Below are positions 16,504 to 24,744 of a DNA stretch of 61,451 bases, piece after piece. A model generated the notes under the pieces. That model did not search any database and was not told where the DNA came from. It saw nothing but the letters and a program-made list of their open reading frames with translations. How positions within the stretch are numbered: position 1 is the first letter of the stretch; every line of letters starts with the position of its first letter. The stretch is from an uncultured Gemmiger sp. Lineage in GTDB: Bacteria; Bacillota; Clostridia; Oscillospirales; Ruminococcaceae. Location: assembly GCA_944386225.1 (NCBI GenBank), contig CALXAH010000020.1, positions 1-61,451 on the forward strand, in the 5' to 3' direction. The position numbers and the translations under genes are program-made.

Positions 16504-17400
16504 TCACTCCTTGTCCTTTTTGAGGATCATGTTCAGCAGCACGTTGATGAGCATGATAAAGACGAACAGCACCAGGCCGATGGAATACAGGGCGTTGCGC
16601 TGCAGGCTGCCCACGCTGGCGTAGCTCATCTCGCTGGCGATGGCGGTGGTCAGGAACTTGACGCTCTTGAACAGGCCGGGCATGTTGGGGGAGTTGCCGG
16701 CCACCATCAGGATGGCCATGGCCTCGCCGATGGCGCGGCCCACGCCCAGCACCACCGAGGCCGCCACACCGCTGCGGGCGGCGGGCAGGATCACCTTGAA
16801 GCTGGTTTCCAGCTCGGTGGCGCCCAGCGCCAGGGAACCCTCGGTATATTCTTTGGGCACCGCCTTGAGGGCGGTTTCGGACACGCTGATGATGGAGGGC
16901 AGGATCATCACCGCCAGCACCAGGATGGCGGCCAGCAGGCTGTCGCCGGCTTTCAGGTCAAAGATATCCTTGATGGCCGGTACCAGCACCATCATGCCCA
17001 CCAGGCCATACACCACCGAGGGGATGCCCGCCAGCAGATCCACCGCGGGGCGCACCGCTGCCGCCAGTTTGGGCGGGGCCACCCGGGCCAGGAACACCGC
17101 CGTCAGGATGCCCACCGGCACGCCCAGCACAATCGCGCCGCAGGTGCCCCACACCGAGGTGAGGATAAAGGGCAGGATGCCGTAGGCGGGGTCGGTCTTG
17201 TTGGTGGAATCCCACCGGGTACCGAACAGGAACTCAAACAGGCCCACTTCCTTGATGGCGGGCAGGCCGCTCAGGATCAGGTACACCGAGATCAGCAGCA
17301 CAAAGGCGATGGCGATGAACCCGCAGACCGTGAAGATCAGCCGCATCGCTCCCTCGATACTGTCCCGGAACGCGCGCTTGCCGCGTGCTTGTGGCTGCAT
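16504..17400 (-). CDS. pstC: Phosphate ABC transporter permease PstC
   Basis: A 298-residue membrane protein with six segments and the EAA-type loop VPKEYTEGSLALGATELET near residue 190-208. LLAGIPSVVYGLVGMMVL near 138-155 parallels PstA. Start at 17400 (MQPQARGKR) is preferred over an upstream in-frame ATG at 17448, because the latter would lie within the terminator hairpin after pstS and has no ribosome binding site. The gene is separated from pstS by 81 bases containing a terminator, so the permease genes are probably made at a lower level than the binding protein. Confidence 0.95.
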   Translation of the reverse strand: MQPQARGKRAFRDSIEGAMRLIFTVCGFIAIAFVLLISVYLILSGLPAIKEVGLFEFLFGTRWDSTNKTDPAYGILPFILTSVWGTCGAIVLGVPVGILTAVFLARVAPPKLAAAVRPAVDLLAGIPSVVYGLVGMMVLVPAIKDIFDLKAGDSLLAAILVLAVMILPSIISVSETALKAVPKEYTEGSLALGATELETSFKVILPAARSGVAASVVLGVGRAIGEAMAILMVAGNSPNMPGLFKSVKFLTTAIASEMSYASVGSLQRNALYSIGLVLFVFIMLINVLLNMILKKDKE

Positions 17401-17421
17401 AGCTACCAACCTTTCTGTCGT

Positions 17422-17456
17422 AAAAAGAGGCCCCCGACGGTTCAGCATCGAGGGCC
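17422..17456 (-). terminator. Partial terminator between pstS and pstC
   Basis: On the minus strand GGCCCTCGA and TCGGGGGCC pair (one G-U) and are followed by TCTTTTT. Placed between the binding protein and the permease genes, it fits the common scheme of over-producing the binding protein. Confidence 0.7.
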
Positions 17457-17481
17457 CGGATTCGCGTTTCGGTCGTCAGGA

Positions 17482-18366
17482 TCAGGCGTTGGGGGAAACA
17501 GCGCCCGCAGCGGCGATGATGGGGGCAGCCTCAGCGCTCATGGCAAAGTCCAGGAAAGCCTGGGCAGCGGCGCTCAGGGCGGTGCCGTCCTTGGTGACCA
17601 TCACAAAGGGACGCTGGATGGCGTAGCTGCCGTCCTTCACGGTGTCCTCGGTGCACTCCACACCGGCCACCTTCACGGCCTTGACGGTCTCGTCCACAGC
17701 GGACAGGGAGGCGTAGCCGATGGCGTTCTCGTTGCCGGCCACGTTGCCCACCAGGTCACCGGTGCTGCTGTACTCGTTGGTCAGGGCGCAGGCGTCCACA
17801 ACACCCACGATCTCCTCAAAGGCGCCGCGGGTGCCGCTGCCGGCCTCACGGCCGTAGACAGCGATCTCCATATCCTCGCCGCCCACTTCGCTCCAGTTGG
17901 TGATCTTGCCGGAGAAGATGTCGGCGATCTGCTCAACGGTCAGGTCTTCCACGCCGTTGGCGGGGTTCACGATCACGGCCACGCCGTCCTTGGCCACCAC
18001 GTTGGCCACGGCGCCATTGGAGGATTCCTCCTCCTTCAGATCGCGGCTGGCCAGGCCGATGTCGCTGGTGCCGGCGATGGCGGCTTCAACGCCCGCGCCG
18101 GAACCGTTGCCGCTGTAGTTGACGGTCACATCGGGGTACATTTCCTTGAACGCTTCGCTCAGCGCCAGCACCACGCTCTCCATGGAGGTGGAACCGGAGG
18201 TGTTGACCACGCCGCTCACGCTCTCCTCAGCGGGCTCGGAAGCGGGGGTGGAAGCGGAAGAGCTCTCCTGGGCGGGAGCCTGAGAAGAAGAGCTGCCGGC
18301 GCCGCAGGCGGTCAGCAGGCCCAGCGCCAGAACCAGCGCCAGAACGATAGCAAGAATCTTTTTCAT
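17482..18366 (-). CDS. pstS: Phosphate-binding lipoprotein PstS
   Basis: A 294-residue lipoprotein. The signal peptide MKKILAIVLALVLALGLLTAC ends in the lipobox LLTAC, followed by a Ser/Ala/Glu-rich tether to about residue 50. The PBP-like domain has phosphate-ligand motifs NTSGSTSMESV, NYSGNGSGAG and YGREAGSGTRGAF. ATG at 18366 is used; a GTG twelve bases upstream would overlap the AAGGAG site. It is first gene of the pst operon and is preceded by an unusual run of Pho boxes. Confidence 0.95.
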   Translation of the reverse strand: MKKILAIVLALVLALGLLTACGAGSSSSQAPAQESSSASTPASEPAEESVSGVVNTSGSTSMESVVLALSEAFKEMYPDVTVNYSGNGSGAGVEAAIAGTSDIGLASRDLKEEESSNGAVANVVAKDGVAVIVNPANGVEDLTVEQIADIFSGKITNWSEVGGEDMEIAVYGREAGSGTRGAFEEIVGVVDACALTNEYSSTGDLVGNVAGNENAIGYASLSAVDETVKAVKVAGVECTEDTVKDGSYAIQRPFVMVTKDGTALSAAAQAFLDFAMSAEAAPIIAAAGAVSPNA

Positions 18367-18443
18367 GTTGAATGACACTCCTTTTTCGCGTCAGTCGGCC
18401 GGGACCACCCGGCCTCATTTTCCCTTTTTTCAAGGCTGGCGTT

Positions 18444-18449
18444 ATTGTA
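18444..18449 (-). promoter_or_regulatory. -10 element of the pst promoter
   Basis: TACAAT on the minus strand. The expected -35 position holds AGCGCC, far from consensus, as is usual for a promoter that depends on an activator. The Pho boxes begin 46 bases upstream. Confidence 0.6.
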
Positions 18450-18494
18450 GCACGGCCCCCCGGGGCGGCGCTATCAACCCTTCGCATGATTTGC

Positions 18495-18550
18495 GTAAAG
18501 TCCCGGTGCAAAATGTAAAGTCCCCGTCAAGAGGTAAAGTTCCGGTAAAC
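18495..18550 (-). promoter_or_regulatory. Three tandem Pho boxes upstream of pstS
   Basis: Six GTAAA-like half sites (CTTTAC on the minus strand) start at 18495, 18506, 18515, 18526, 18534 and 18545. The spacings 11, 9, 11, 8, 11 make three pairs, each with two half sites 11 bases apart, i.e. one helical turn. This is the arrangement bound by PhoB/PhoP dimers; the half site resembles the TT(A/T/C)ACA box of Gram-positive PhoP. Confidence 0.8.
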
Positions 18551-18553
18551 ACA

Positions 18554-18587
18554 GCAGGACCGGACGGGCAACCCCGTCCGGTCCTGC
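18554..18587. terminator. Strong hairpin downstream of the FUSC-like gene
   Basis: A 15-base-pair stem GCAGGACCGGACGGG / CCCGTCCGGTCCTGC with a four-base loop. It lies between the FUSC-like gene end (18606, minus) and the Pho boxes. T content after the stem is modest on either strand (ATTTTATTTATAT on plus), so its direction is uncertain. Confidence 0.6.
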
Positions 18588-18605
18588 ATTTTATTTATAT
18601 AAGGA

Positions 18606-19175
18606 TCAGCTGTCTTCTTCGGGCAGGCCCTCCCCGTCCGGCCTGACCGGCAGCCCCAGCCGCTGGGCCGCGGCCCGCCGCCAGCGCACCAGCCGCTGGC
18701 GGGGCAGCAGCCAGTTCACCAGCAGGGCCATGGCCACACCCACGCCGGTGTCCAGCATGCGGTTCAGGGAATACTCCACATAGGTTTCGGGCGGAGTGTT
18801 GTACAGAATGATGCACAGCACCACCCCGCCGGGCTGCACCGCCCCTACCCAGAAGCACTGGCTCAGCAGGATCAGCAGCACCACACCCGCAAACAGCAGC
18901 GCCGCCAGAAGCAGCTGACTGTCCCGCGCGGGGCAGACGCGCAGGTACAGCCAGAACAGCCCAATCCCGATAAACCCGCCGATCACGGTGCCGAACAGCC
19001 GGTTGCCGCCGTGCAGGCGGCTGCCGGGCATATCGGGGCCCAGCCCGAAGATGGCGCCGATGCAGGCAAAGGTGGGGTTGCGGTCGATCAAAGCGTAGCC
19101 CAGGGCGCAGAGCACCGCGGCCAGGGCGGTTTTCAGGCTGCGCAGCCCCACATGGGGGCGAAAACCGGATGACAT
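18606..19175 (-). CDS. FUSC / aromatic acid exporter-like membrane protein
   Basis: A 189-residue protein with four to five hydrophobic segments. The N-terminal LRSLKTALAAVLCALGYALI and the CIGAIFGLGPDMPGSRLHGGNRLFGT stretch match the short FUSC/ArAE family, in which the conserved GxRxxGT turn lies after the second helix. These proteins are half-size relatives of aromatic acid or fusaric acid exporters; the substrate is unknown. The usual soluble C-terminal domain is absent, leaving only a 30-residue charged tail. Start set by AGGAGGAG. It diverges from the hybrid kinase gene, each with its own promoter. Confidence 0.75.
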   Translation of the reverse strand: MSSGFRPHVGLRSLKTALAAVLCALGYALIDRNPTFACIGAIFGLGPDMPGSRLHGGNRLFGTVIGGFIGIGLFWLYLRVCPARDSQLLLAALLFAGVVLLILLSQCFWVGAVQPGGVVLCIILYNTPPETYVEYSLNRMLDTGVGVAMALLVNWLLPRQRLVRWRRAAAQRLGLPVRPDGEGLPEEDS

Positions 19176-19218
19176 GAAATGAACTCCTCCTCACAACATT
19201 CGTTGATTCCCACAGGCG

Positions 19219-19247
19219 ATTATACCCGCCGCCGGGCCGCCTTGCAA
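19219..19247 (-). promoter_or_regulatory. Promoter of the FUSC-like gene
   Basis: Minus strand TTGCAA (19242-19247), 17 bases, TATAAT (19219-19224). Confidence 0.65.
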
Positions 19248-19256
19248 GGGTTTTTC

Positions 19257-19285
19257 TTGTGCGGGCGGGTGTGCTGTGTTACAAT
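19257..19285 (+). promoter_or_regulatory. Promoter of the hybrid histidine kinase gene
   Basis: TTGTGC (19257-19262), 17 bases, TACAAT (19280-19285), 40 bases before the start at 19325. Confidence 0.6.
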
Positions 19286-19324
19286 AAAGCGGGCCGCCCG
19301 GCCCGGAAAGCGAGGAACCCCGTC

Positions 19325-21847
19325 ATGAACATATCCCGGCGCAAACGCACCCGGAAGGTGCTGTACAATATGCGGCTCAGCCTGATCCTGCTGGCCGTCT
19401 TTGTGTTTTTGTCCCTGTTCAGCGTTCTGCTGCTGCGCACTTCCCTGCTGGACAGCGCCCAGGAAACCGGCACCGCCCTGGCCCGCAGCTACGCCATGGA
19501 GGAGCAGAACAACCTGACGGTGTACGAAACGCTGCTGTCGCTGGGCAGCCAGTATCTGGAAACCAAGGTAGAGGGCGGCGCGACCGACGAGGAGCTGCGC
19601 GACTGGCTGGCAAACTATTTCCGCAACATCGCCCAGGTGCTGGGCAAGGAGGCGGTGGACCCCTACGCGGTGGTGGCGGGCCATATCGTGGCGGCCAACC
19701 CCTGGGAGGGGGACGACGAGTACGACTACTCCGCCACCGACTGGTACCAGGCGGCGCTGGCGGCGGAGGGCGACATCATCATGACCGATGCCTATGTGGA
19801 TGTAATTTCGGGCAATTCGGTGGTAACGCTGGCGCAGAAGTGCGGCAGCAGCGACACGGTGGTGGCCTTTGACGTGTTCCTGGAAAATTTCAAGCTGCAC
19901 GACCAGCCGCTGGATCTGCCGGAGGGCGCCTCCTACTATCTGTGCGACCGGCAGGGCACTCTGCTGTACGGCCAGTCGGCGGCGGACCTGCCGCGGGATA
20001 CCCTGCAGACCTTTTTATACAGTATCTTTGACGATCTGTCCTCGGGTGCGCTGGACCCGTCGGACGCCTTTATCGACGCGCCGGACGGTACCCGGCAGGT
20101 GGTATATTACGCCACCTTCAGCAGCGGCTGGATCTCGCTGGTGACCCTGCCGGCCCAGACCATTCTGGCGGATCTGAACGTGGTGATCCGCAGTTTCGCC
20201 ATTGCGATTTTGCTGTTCCTGGCAGGTTCGTTCTTCATGCTGTGGCGGGATTTCTCGCTGAACCGGCGGATCGAGCGCACCAACGAGACGGTGCGGGTGC
20301 TGGGCAACAGCTATTTCTCCCTGTACCGGATCAACTGCCTGACCGGCAGCTACGAGGTGATCAAGGGCTCCGGCCATGTGCGCAGCCGGCTGCAGCCGGA
20401 CGGTGCCTACCCGGCGCTGCTTTCCACCCTGGCGGAGGTGATCGAGCCGGACGCCCGGGCGGAGTTTACCCAGTGTTTCTCGCTGGAGAATATCCGTAAA
20501 AAGGCCAAGCGGGAACGGGATTTCGGCGGCGATTTCCTGCGGCTGTTCAACGGGGAGTTCCGCTGGATAAGCGTGCGGGCCCTGGCGGACGACAGCCTGG
20601 CCCCCGGCGAGGTGGTGCTCTGCTTCAAGGAAGTGGACCGGGAAAAGCGGCAGGAGATCCAGCGCCGGGCCCTGCTGGAGGACGCGCTGGCCCAGGCCCG
20701 CAAGAGCGGCCAGGCCAAAACGGCGTTTTTCAGCCATATGTCCCATGACATGCGCACCCCGCTGAACGCGATGATCGGCCTGACCGAACTGGCCCAGACC
20801 CAGCCGGACAATCCCCCGGCCACCCGGGATTACCTGACCAAGATCGCGGTATCGGGGCGGCAGCTGCTGGGCCTGATCAACGATATTCTGGAGCTGAGCC
20901 GGATCGAGAGCGGCGCGCTGACCCTGAACCCCACGGATTTTGACCTGAGCACCCATCTGCAGGAATGGGCCGGGGCGTTCCAGGCGCAGGCCCAGCGGGA
21001 GGGCAAGCAGTTCGATGTGGTATGCGAGCTGCGGGATTCCCGGGTACGGGGGGACGCGTTCCGGATCGGGCAGATTCTGAACAACCTGCTGTCCAACGCC
21101 TTCAAGTTCACTCCGGCGGGGGGCACGGTGCGGCTGCAGCTGCGGCAGGTGGATCCGCAGCCCCATCCCAAGTACCAGATTCTGGTGCAGGATACCGGCT
21201 GCGGCATGACCGGGGAGTTCCTGGCCCGGATCTTTGAGCCCTACGCCCAGGAGACCCGCAGCGGTGCGTCACAGGCCGGCACCGGTCTGGGCATGCCGAT
21301 CGTGAAAAGCCTGGTGGAGCAGATGGCGGGCACCATCACGGTGACCAGCCGGGTGGGTGAAGGCAGCACCTTTACGGTGACCCTGCCGCTGGAATGCGCC
21401 GCGACCCAGCCGGAAACCGCCCCCGACGAAGCCCAGACCGCCGACCCGGCCACCGGGCTGGCAGGGCTGCGGCTGATGCTGGTGGACGACAACGAGCTGA
21501 ACCGGGAGATCGGCCAGGCATTGCTGGAGCAGTACGGCGCCCAGGTGACCACGGCCTTTGACGGCCAGGACGCGCTGGAACAGTTCGCGGCCAGCGCGCC
21601 GGGCAGTTTTGACGCGATCCTGATGGATATGCAGATGCCCCGGCTGGACGGCTGCGGCGCGGCCCGGGCGATCCGGGCGCTGGAGAGGCCGGACGCGGCC
21701 GCGGTGCCCATCGTGGCGGTGACCGCCAACGCCTTTGCGGAGGATATCGCCCAGACCATCGAGGCGGGCATGAACGCCCACGTGCCCAAGCCCATCGACT
21801 ACGCCGTCCTAACCGCCACCCTCCATCGCCTGCTGGGGCGGCAGTGA
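19325..21847 (+). CDS. Hybrid sensor histidine kinase/response regulator with extracellular Cache-like domain
   Basis: An 840-residue membrane kinase. Segment 1 (about residues 17-38) and segment 2 (about 287-306) enclose a 250-residue extracellular region with WYQAALAAEGDIIMTDAY, the double-Cache type of ligand domain. A PAS-like region follows (330-440), then the kinase core: H box FFSHMSHDMRTPLNAMIGL (His near 473), N box ILNNLLSNAFKFTP, G1 box VQDTGCGM and G2 box TGLGMPIV. A C-terminal receiver domain starts near 715 with VDDNELNREIG and phospho-acceptor DAILMDMQMPRLDG. The output partner is not encoded nearby; an HPt protein or diguanylate enzyme elsewhere is likely. The longer open frame from 19259 is rejected because GAGG precedes 19325 and the promoter lies at 19257-19285. 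Confidence 0.92.
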   Translation: MNISRRKRTRKVLYNMRLSLILLAVFVFLSLFSVLLLRTSLLDSAQETGTALARSYAMEEQNNLTVYETLLSLGSQYLETKVEGGATDEELRDWLANYFRNIAQVLGKEAVDPYAVVAGHIVAANPWEGDDEYDYSATDWYQAALAAEGDIIMTDAYVDVISGNSVVTLAQKCGSSDTVVAFDVFLENFKLHDQPLDLPEGASYYLCDRQGTLLYGQSAADLPRDTLQTFLYSIFDDLSSGALDPSDAFIDAPDGTRQVVYYATFSSGWISLVTLPAQTILADLNVVIRSFAIAILLFLAGSFFMLWRDFSLNRRIERTNETVRVLGNSYFSLYRINCLTGSYEVIKGSGHVRSRLQPDGAYPALLSTLAEVIEPDARAEFTQCFSLENIRKKAKRERDFGGDFLRLFNGEFRWISVRALADDSLAPGEVVLCFKEVDREKRQEIQRRALLEDALAQARKSGQAKTAFFSHMSHDMRTPLNAMIGLTELAQTQPDNPPATRDYLTKIAVSGRQLLGLINDILELSRIESGALTLNPTDFDLSTHLQEWAGAFQAQAQREGKQFDVVCELRDSRVRGDAFRIGQILNNLLSNAFKFTPAGGTVRLQLRQVDPQPHPKYQILVQDTGCGMTGEFLARIFEPYAQETRSGASQAGTGLGMPIVKSLVEQMAGTITVTSRVGEGSTFTVTLPLECAATQPETAPDEAQTADPATGLAGLRLMLVDDNELNREIGQALLEQYGAQVTTAFDGQDALEQFAASAPGSFDAILMDMQMPRLDGCGAARAIRALERPDAAAVPIVAVTANAFAEDIAQTIEAGMNAHVPKPIDYAVLTATLHRLLGRQ

Positions 21848-21855
21848 AGGCCAAT

Positions 21856-22047
21856 CTGGGGGATATAACATATCCCCCAGACCCCCGGAACACATGGCCG
21901 GAATGCTCCGGCCATAGGGAAATTCACACATTAATAAGGCCGGTGCGTAAACGGAATACGCACCGGCCTTGTTTTTTTTCTCCTGAGGGCCGAGTATTCG
22001 GCCCTCGATTTCCGGGGGGCCTGGGGGGAATCGTTGATTCCCCCCAG
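21856..22047 (+). repeat. Composite multi-hairpin repeat element, copy C
   Basis: The 208-base junction between the hybrid kinase and glycerate kinase genes holds five hairpins: CTGGGGGATA/TATCCCCCAG (21856-21880), ATGGCCGGA/TCCGGCCAT (21894-21915), the terminator stem (21936-21970), GAGGGCCGA/TCGGCCCTC with loop GTAT (21985-22006), and CTGGGGGGAATC/GATTCCCCCCAG (22021-22047). A 36-base block (21982-22017) is identical to the reverse complement of copy A. Orientation is plus, opposite to copies A and B and matching the kinase gene. Confidence 0.88.
21936..21979 (+). terminator. Terminator of the hybrid kinase gene inside repeat copy C
   Basis: A perfect 14-base-pair stem AAGGCCGGTGCGTA / TACGCACCGGCCTT followed by G and eight T. 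The stem sequence differs from copies A and B but keeps the AAGGCC/GGCCTT ends. Confidence 0.85.
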
Positions 22048-22055
22048 ATCAGCCC

Positions 22056-23294
22056 TTACTGCCTGTCCAGCAGCAGCACGGTCAGGTCGTTGACGTTGGT
22101 GCCGGTCGGGCCGGTGATGATCAGGCCGTTCACGGCGGCCAGGGCATGGTAGGCGTCGTTGTCGGCCAGGGTGGCGGGCACGTCCCAGCCGGCGGCGGCC
22201 AGCGCCGCCAGGGACCCCTGGTCGCAATACCCGCCGGCGGCGTCGGTGGGGCCGTCGGTTCCGTCCGAGCCCACGCTGAACACCGCGGCCCGGTCCAGCC
22301 CCGCCAGCAGCGGCGCCGCCGCCAGGGCGATCTCCTGATTCCGGCCGCCCAGGCCCTTGCCGGTCAGCTGTACCACCGTCTCGCCGCCCGCAATAAAGGC
22401 CAGCGACTTCTGTGTATCGTTATGGGTGCGGGCGATCGCGCCCAGGAAACTGCCCGCGTCCCGGGCGGTGCAGCACAGCTGATCGGTCAGCACCACCGGC
22501 TCGTAGCCCAGCTGGCGGCAGACCGTTTCAGCCGCGGCGCACAGCTGCCGCACGCTGCCGGTGATCTGTGTCTCCACATTATCCAGTTCCTTCGGGGTCT
22601 CCTGCTCCAGCAGGGCCCGGGCCTCCTGGCTCAGCCGCAGGCCGTACCGCTCCACAATCGCCTTGGCCTGGGCGCAGGTGGAGGTATCCGGATAGGCCGG
22701 GCCGGAGGCGATCATATCCAGCGGATCCCCGATAATGTCGCTCAGCACCACCGAGAACACCTTCGCCGGGCGGCACAGCCGGGCAAACCGCCCGCCCTTG
22801 ACCGCGCTCAGCCGCTTGCGCAGGGTGTTGATCTCCACGATCGAAGCCCCGCAGCCCAGCAGCTGCCGGGTGATGTCCTCCAGCTCGTCGGCGGGGATCA
22901 GCGGCTTTTCAAACAGCGCCGACCCGCCGCCGGACAAAAGAAACAGCACCGTGTCCTGTTCGGTCAGGCCGCTCACCAGGTCAATGGCTTTCTGGGTGGC
23001 CGCGAAGGAGTTCGCATCCGGCACCGGATGCCCCGCCTCGCAGCATTCCACCCCCGGGATGGGGCCTTTCACATGGCCGTATTTGGTCACCACGATGCCC
23101 GCGTCCAGCCGCTCGCCCAGGATACCGCAGGCGGCCGCGGCCATCTGCCAGGCGGCCTTGCCCGCCGCCACCAGCACCAGCCGGCCGGGCCCGAAATCCC
23201 GGCCCTCCAGCGCCCGTTTCACCGCTGCATCCGGCAACGCGGCGGCCAGCGCCGCCTGTACGATCTTGTCCGCGTCCGCGCGAATCTTGCTCAT
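22056..23294 (-). CDS. Glycerate 2-kinase (MOFRL family)
   Basis: A 412-residue glycerate kinase of the GckA/TtuD type, which phosphorylates D-glycerate to 2-phosphoglycerate. Signatures are VVTKYGHVKGPIPGVECCEA near residue 68-87, FLLSGGGSALFEKP near 118-131, SDIIGDPLDMIASGP near 188-202 and the C-terminal MOFRL segment AGGETVVQLTGKGLGGRNQE near 305-324 with VGSDGTDGPTDAAGG. Full length for the family. It is the last gene of the MBL-cdaR-gntP-gckA unit, 81 bases after gntP behind a hairpin, and ends at repeat copy C. With GntP it forms a path for uptake and phosphorylation of glycerate. Confidence 0.92.
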   Translation of the reverse strand: MSKIRADADKIVQAALAAALPDAAVKRALEGRDFGPGRLVLVAAGKAAWQMAAAACGILGERLDAGIVVTKYGHVKGPIPGVECCEAGHPVPDANSFAATQKAIDLVSGLTEQDTVLFLLSGGGSALFEKPLIPADELEDITRQLLGCGASIVEINTLRKRLSAVKGGRFARLCRPAKVFSVVLSDIIGDPLDMIASGPAYPDTSTCAQAKAIVERYGLRLSQEARALLEQETPKELDNVETQITGSVRQLCAAAETVCRQLGYEPVVLTDQLCCTARDAGSFLGAIARTHNDTQKSLAFIAGGETVVQLTGKGLGGRNQEIALAAAPLLAGLDRAAVFSVGSDGTDGPTDAAGGYCDQGSLAALAAAGWDVPATLADNDAYHALAAVNGLIITGPTGTNVNDLTVLLLDRQ

Positions 23295-23325
23295 GGTTTG
23301 TTACCTCCGGGATCAGAATGAAAAG

Positions 23326-23360
23326 CCGGCGGCGCGGTTTTTCCGTAACCGCACCGCCGG
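23326..23360 (-). terminator. Hairpin between gntP and the glycerate kinase gene
   Basis: On the minus strand CCGGCGGTGCGGTT and AACCGCGCCGCCGG pair (one G-U) and are followed by CTTTTCATTCT. A leaky terminator or mRNA-processing stem just ahead of the GGAGGT of the next gene. Confidence 0.55.
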
Positions 23361-23375
23361 GCGTTTATGAAGCGA

Positions 23376-24713
23376 TCAGAACAGGAACAGGCTCAGCACA
23401 TACAGGATCACCACAACGGTAACGCCCATCACGGCGGTCATACCGGTCTGGCAGCGGTAGGCTTCGCCGGTCTTCATGTCGGAGAACTGGCTCACGACCC
23501 AGAAGTAGGAGTCGTTGGCGTGGGACGCCACCATGGAGCCCGCGCCGATGGCCATAACCACGAACACGCGGCCCAGGGGGCTGGTCAGGCCCATGTTCTC
23601 CAGCATGGGGGCCACCATGCTGGCGGTGGTGATCATCGCCACGGTGGAAGCGCCCATGGCCAGCTTCAGGATCATGGCGATGGTAAAGGGCACCAGCACG
23701 CCCAGCCCGGTGGCCAGCAGGCCCTGGGTGGCGTCGGCGATGGGCAGAAGCTTCAGGATCGCGCCGAAGGAGCCGCCCGCGCCGGTGATGGCCATGATGG
23801 CGGCGGAATCGGTAACGCCCTGGGTGACCCACTTGAGGGTGTTGCCCCGCTCGCTGGCGGGGATCAGGGTCATGGACAGGAACACGCCCAGCATCAGGGC
23901 AATGACCGGGTTGCCGATGAAGTTCAGGAACGCGTAGACCGCGCCGTCACCGAAGGGCAGGGCGGGCAGGGACGCGATGGAGGAGATACCGATCAGCACG
24001 ATGGGCAGCAGGATGGGCGAGAAGCTGTGCAGCGCGCCGGGCAGCTTGCCGTACTTGGCGGTGAGTTCCTCGATGGTGTATTCGGGGTTGGCGGGGATGT
24101 CGATCTTGCTGGAGATCTTGGTGGCGTACAGGATAACCACCGCTACCGCCGGGATGGAGAGCAGCAGGCCCACCAGGATGGTCAGGCCCAGGTCGGCCTC
24201 CAGGGTACCGGCCATGGCGATGGGGCCGGGGGTGGGCGGTACCAGGCAGTGGGTGGCGTACAGGCCGCCGCTCAGCGCGGTGGCCATCACCGCCAGGGAG
24301 GTGTTGCTCTGGGCCGCCAGCGCCCGGCTGATGGGCGCCAGCACCACAAAGCCGGAATCGCAGAACACCGGGATACCGGTCACGTAGCCCATGGCGCCCA
24401 TGGTGACCACGCTGCGCTTTTTGCCCACCACCTTCAGGATGGTGTTGGCCATGGTCAGCGCCGCGCCGGTCTTTTCCAGGATGGTGCCGATGATGGTGCC
24501 GCACAGGATCACGATACCGATACTGGCCAGGATCTCACCAAATCCGGATTTGACGGTGTTCACCACCGTGACGGTGTCCAGGCCGCACACAAGGCCCACC
24601 GCCACGGCCACCACTACCAGTACGATAAAGGGGTGGACGTTGAACTTGGAGATGGCGATCACCATGGCCACAACAGCCAGTATGATCACAGCGAACAGGA
24701 AAAACGGGGACAT
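23376..24713 (-). CDS. GntP-family gluconate/glycerate permease
   Basis: A 445-residue membrane protein with about twelve to fourteen segments. Hallmarks of the GntP family are FGEILASIGIVILCGTIIG, GYVTGIPVFCDSGFVVLAP near residue 108-126, HCLVPPTPGPIAMAG near 151-165 and HANDSYFWVVSQFS near 399-412. Members import gluconate, glycerate or related hydroxy acids with protons. Placement between a CdaR regulator and a glycerate kinase points to glycerate or a compound converted to it. Start follows GGAGGAAGAAGT. The neighbourhood lacks aldolase or dehydrogenase genes of the galactarate route. Confidence 0.93.
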   Translation of the reverse strand: MSPFFLFAVIILAVVAMVIAISKFNVHPFIVLVVVAVAVGLVCGLDTVTVVNTVKSGFGEILASIGIVILCGTIIGTILEKTGAALTMANTILKVVGKKRSVVTMGAMGYVTGIPVFCDSGFVVLAPISRALAAQSNTSLAVMATALSGGLYATHCLVPPTPGPIAMAGTLEADLGLTILVGLLLSIPAVAVVILYATKISSKIDIPANPEYTIEELTAKYGKLPGALHSFSPILLPIVLIGISSIASLPALPFGDGAVYAFLNFIGNPVIALMLGVFLSMTLIPASERGNTLKWVTQGVTDSAAIMAITGAGGSFGAILKLLPIADATQGLLATGLGVLVPFTIAMILKLAMGASTVAMITTASMVAPMLENMGLTSPLGRVFVVMAIGAGSMVASHANDSYFWVVSQFSDMKTGEAYRCQTGMTAVMGVTVVVILYVLSLFLF

Positions 24714-24744
24714 ACTTCTTCCTCCTTCTCAATAAGATGCCGTA

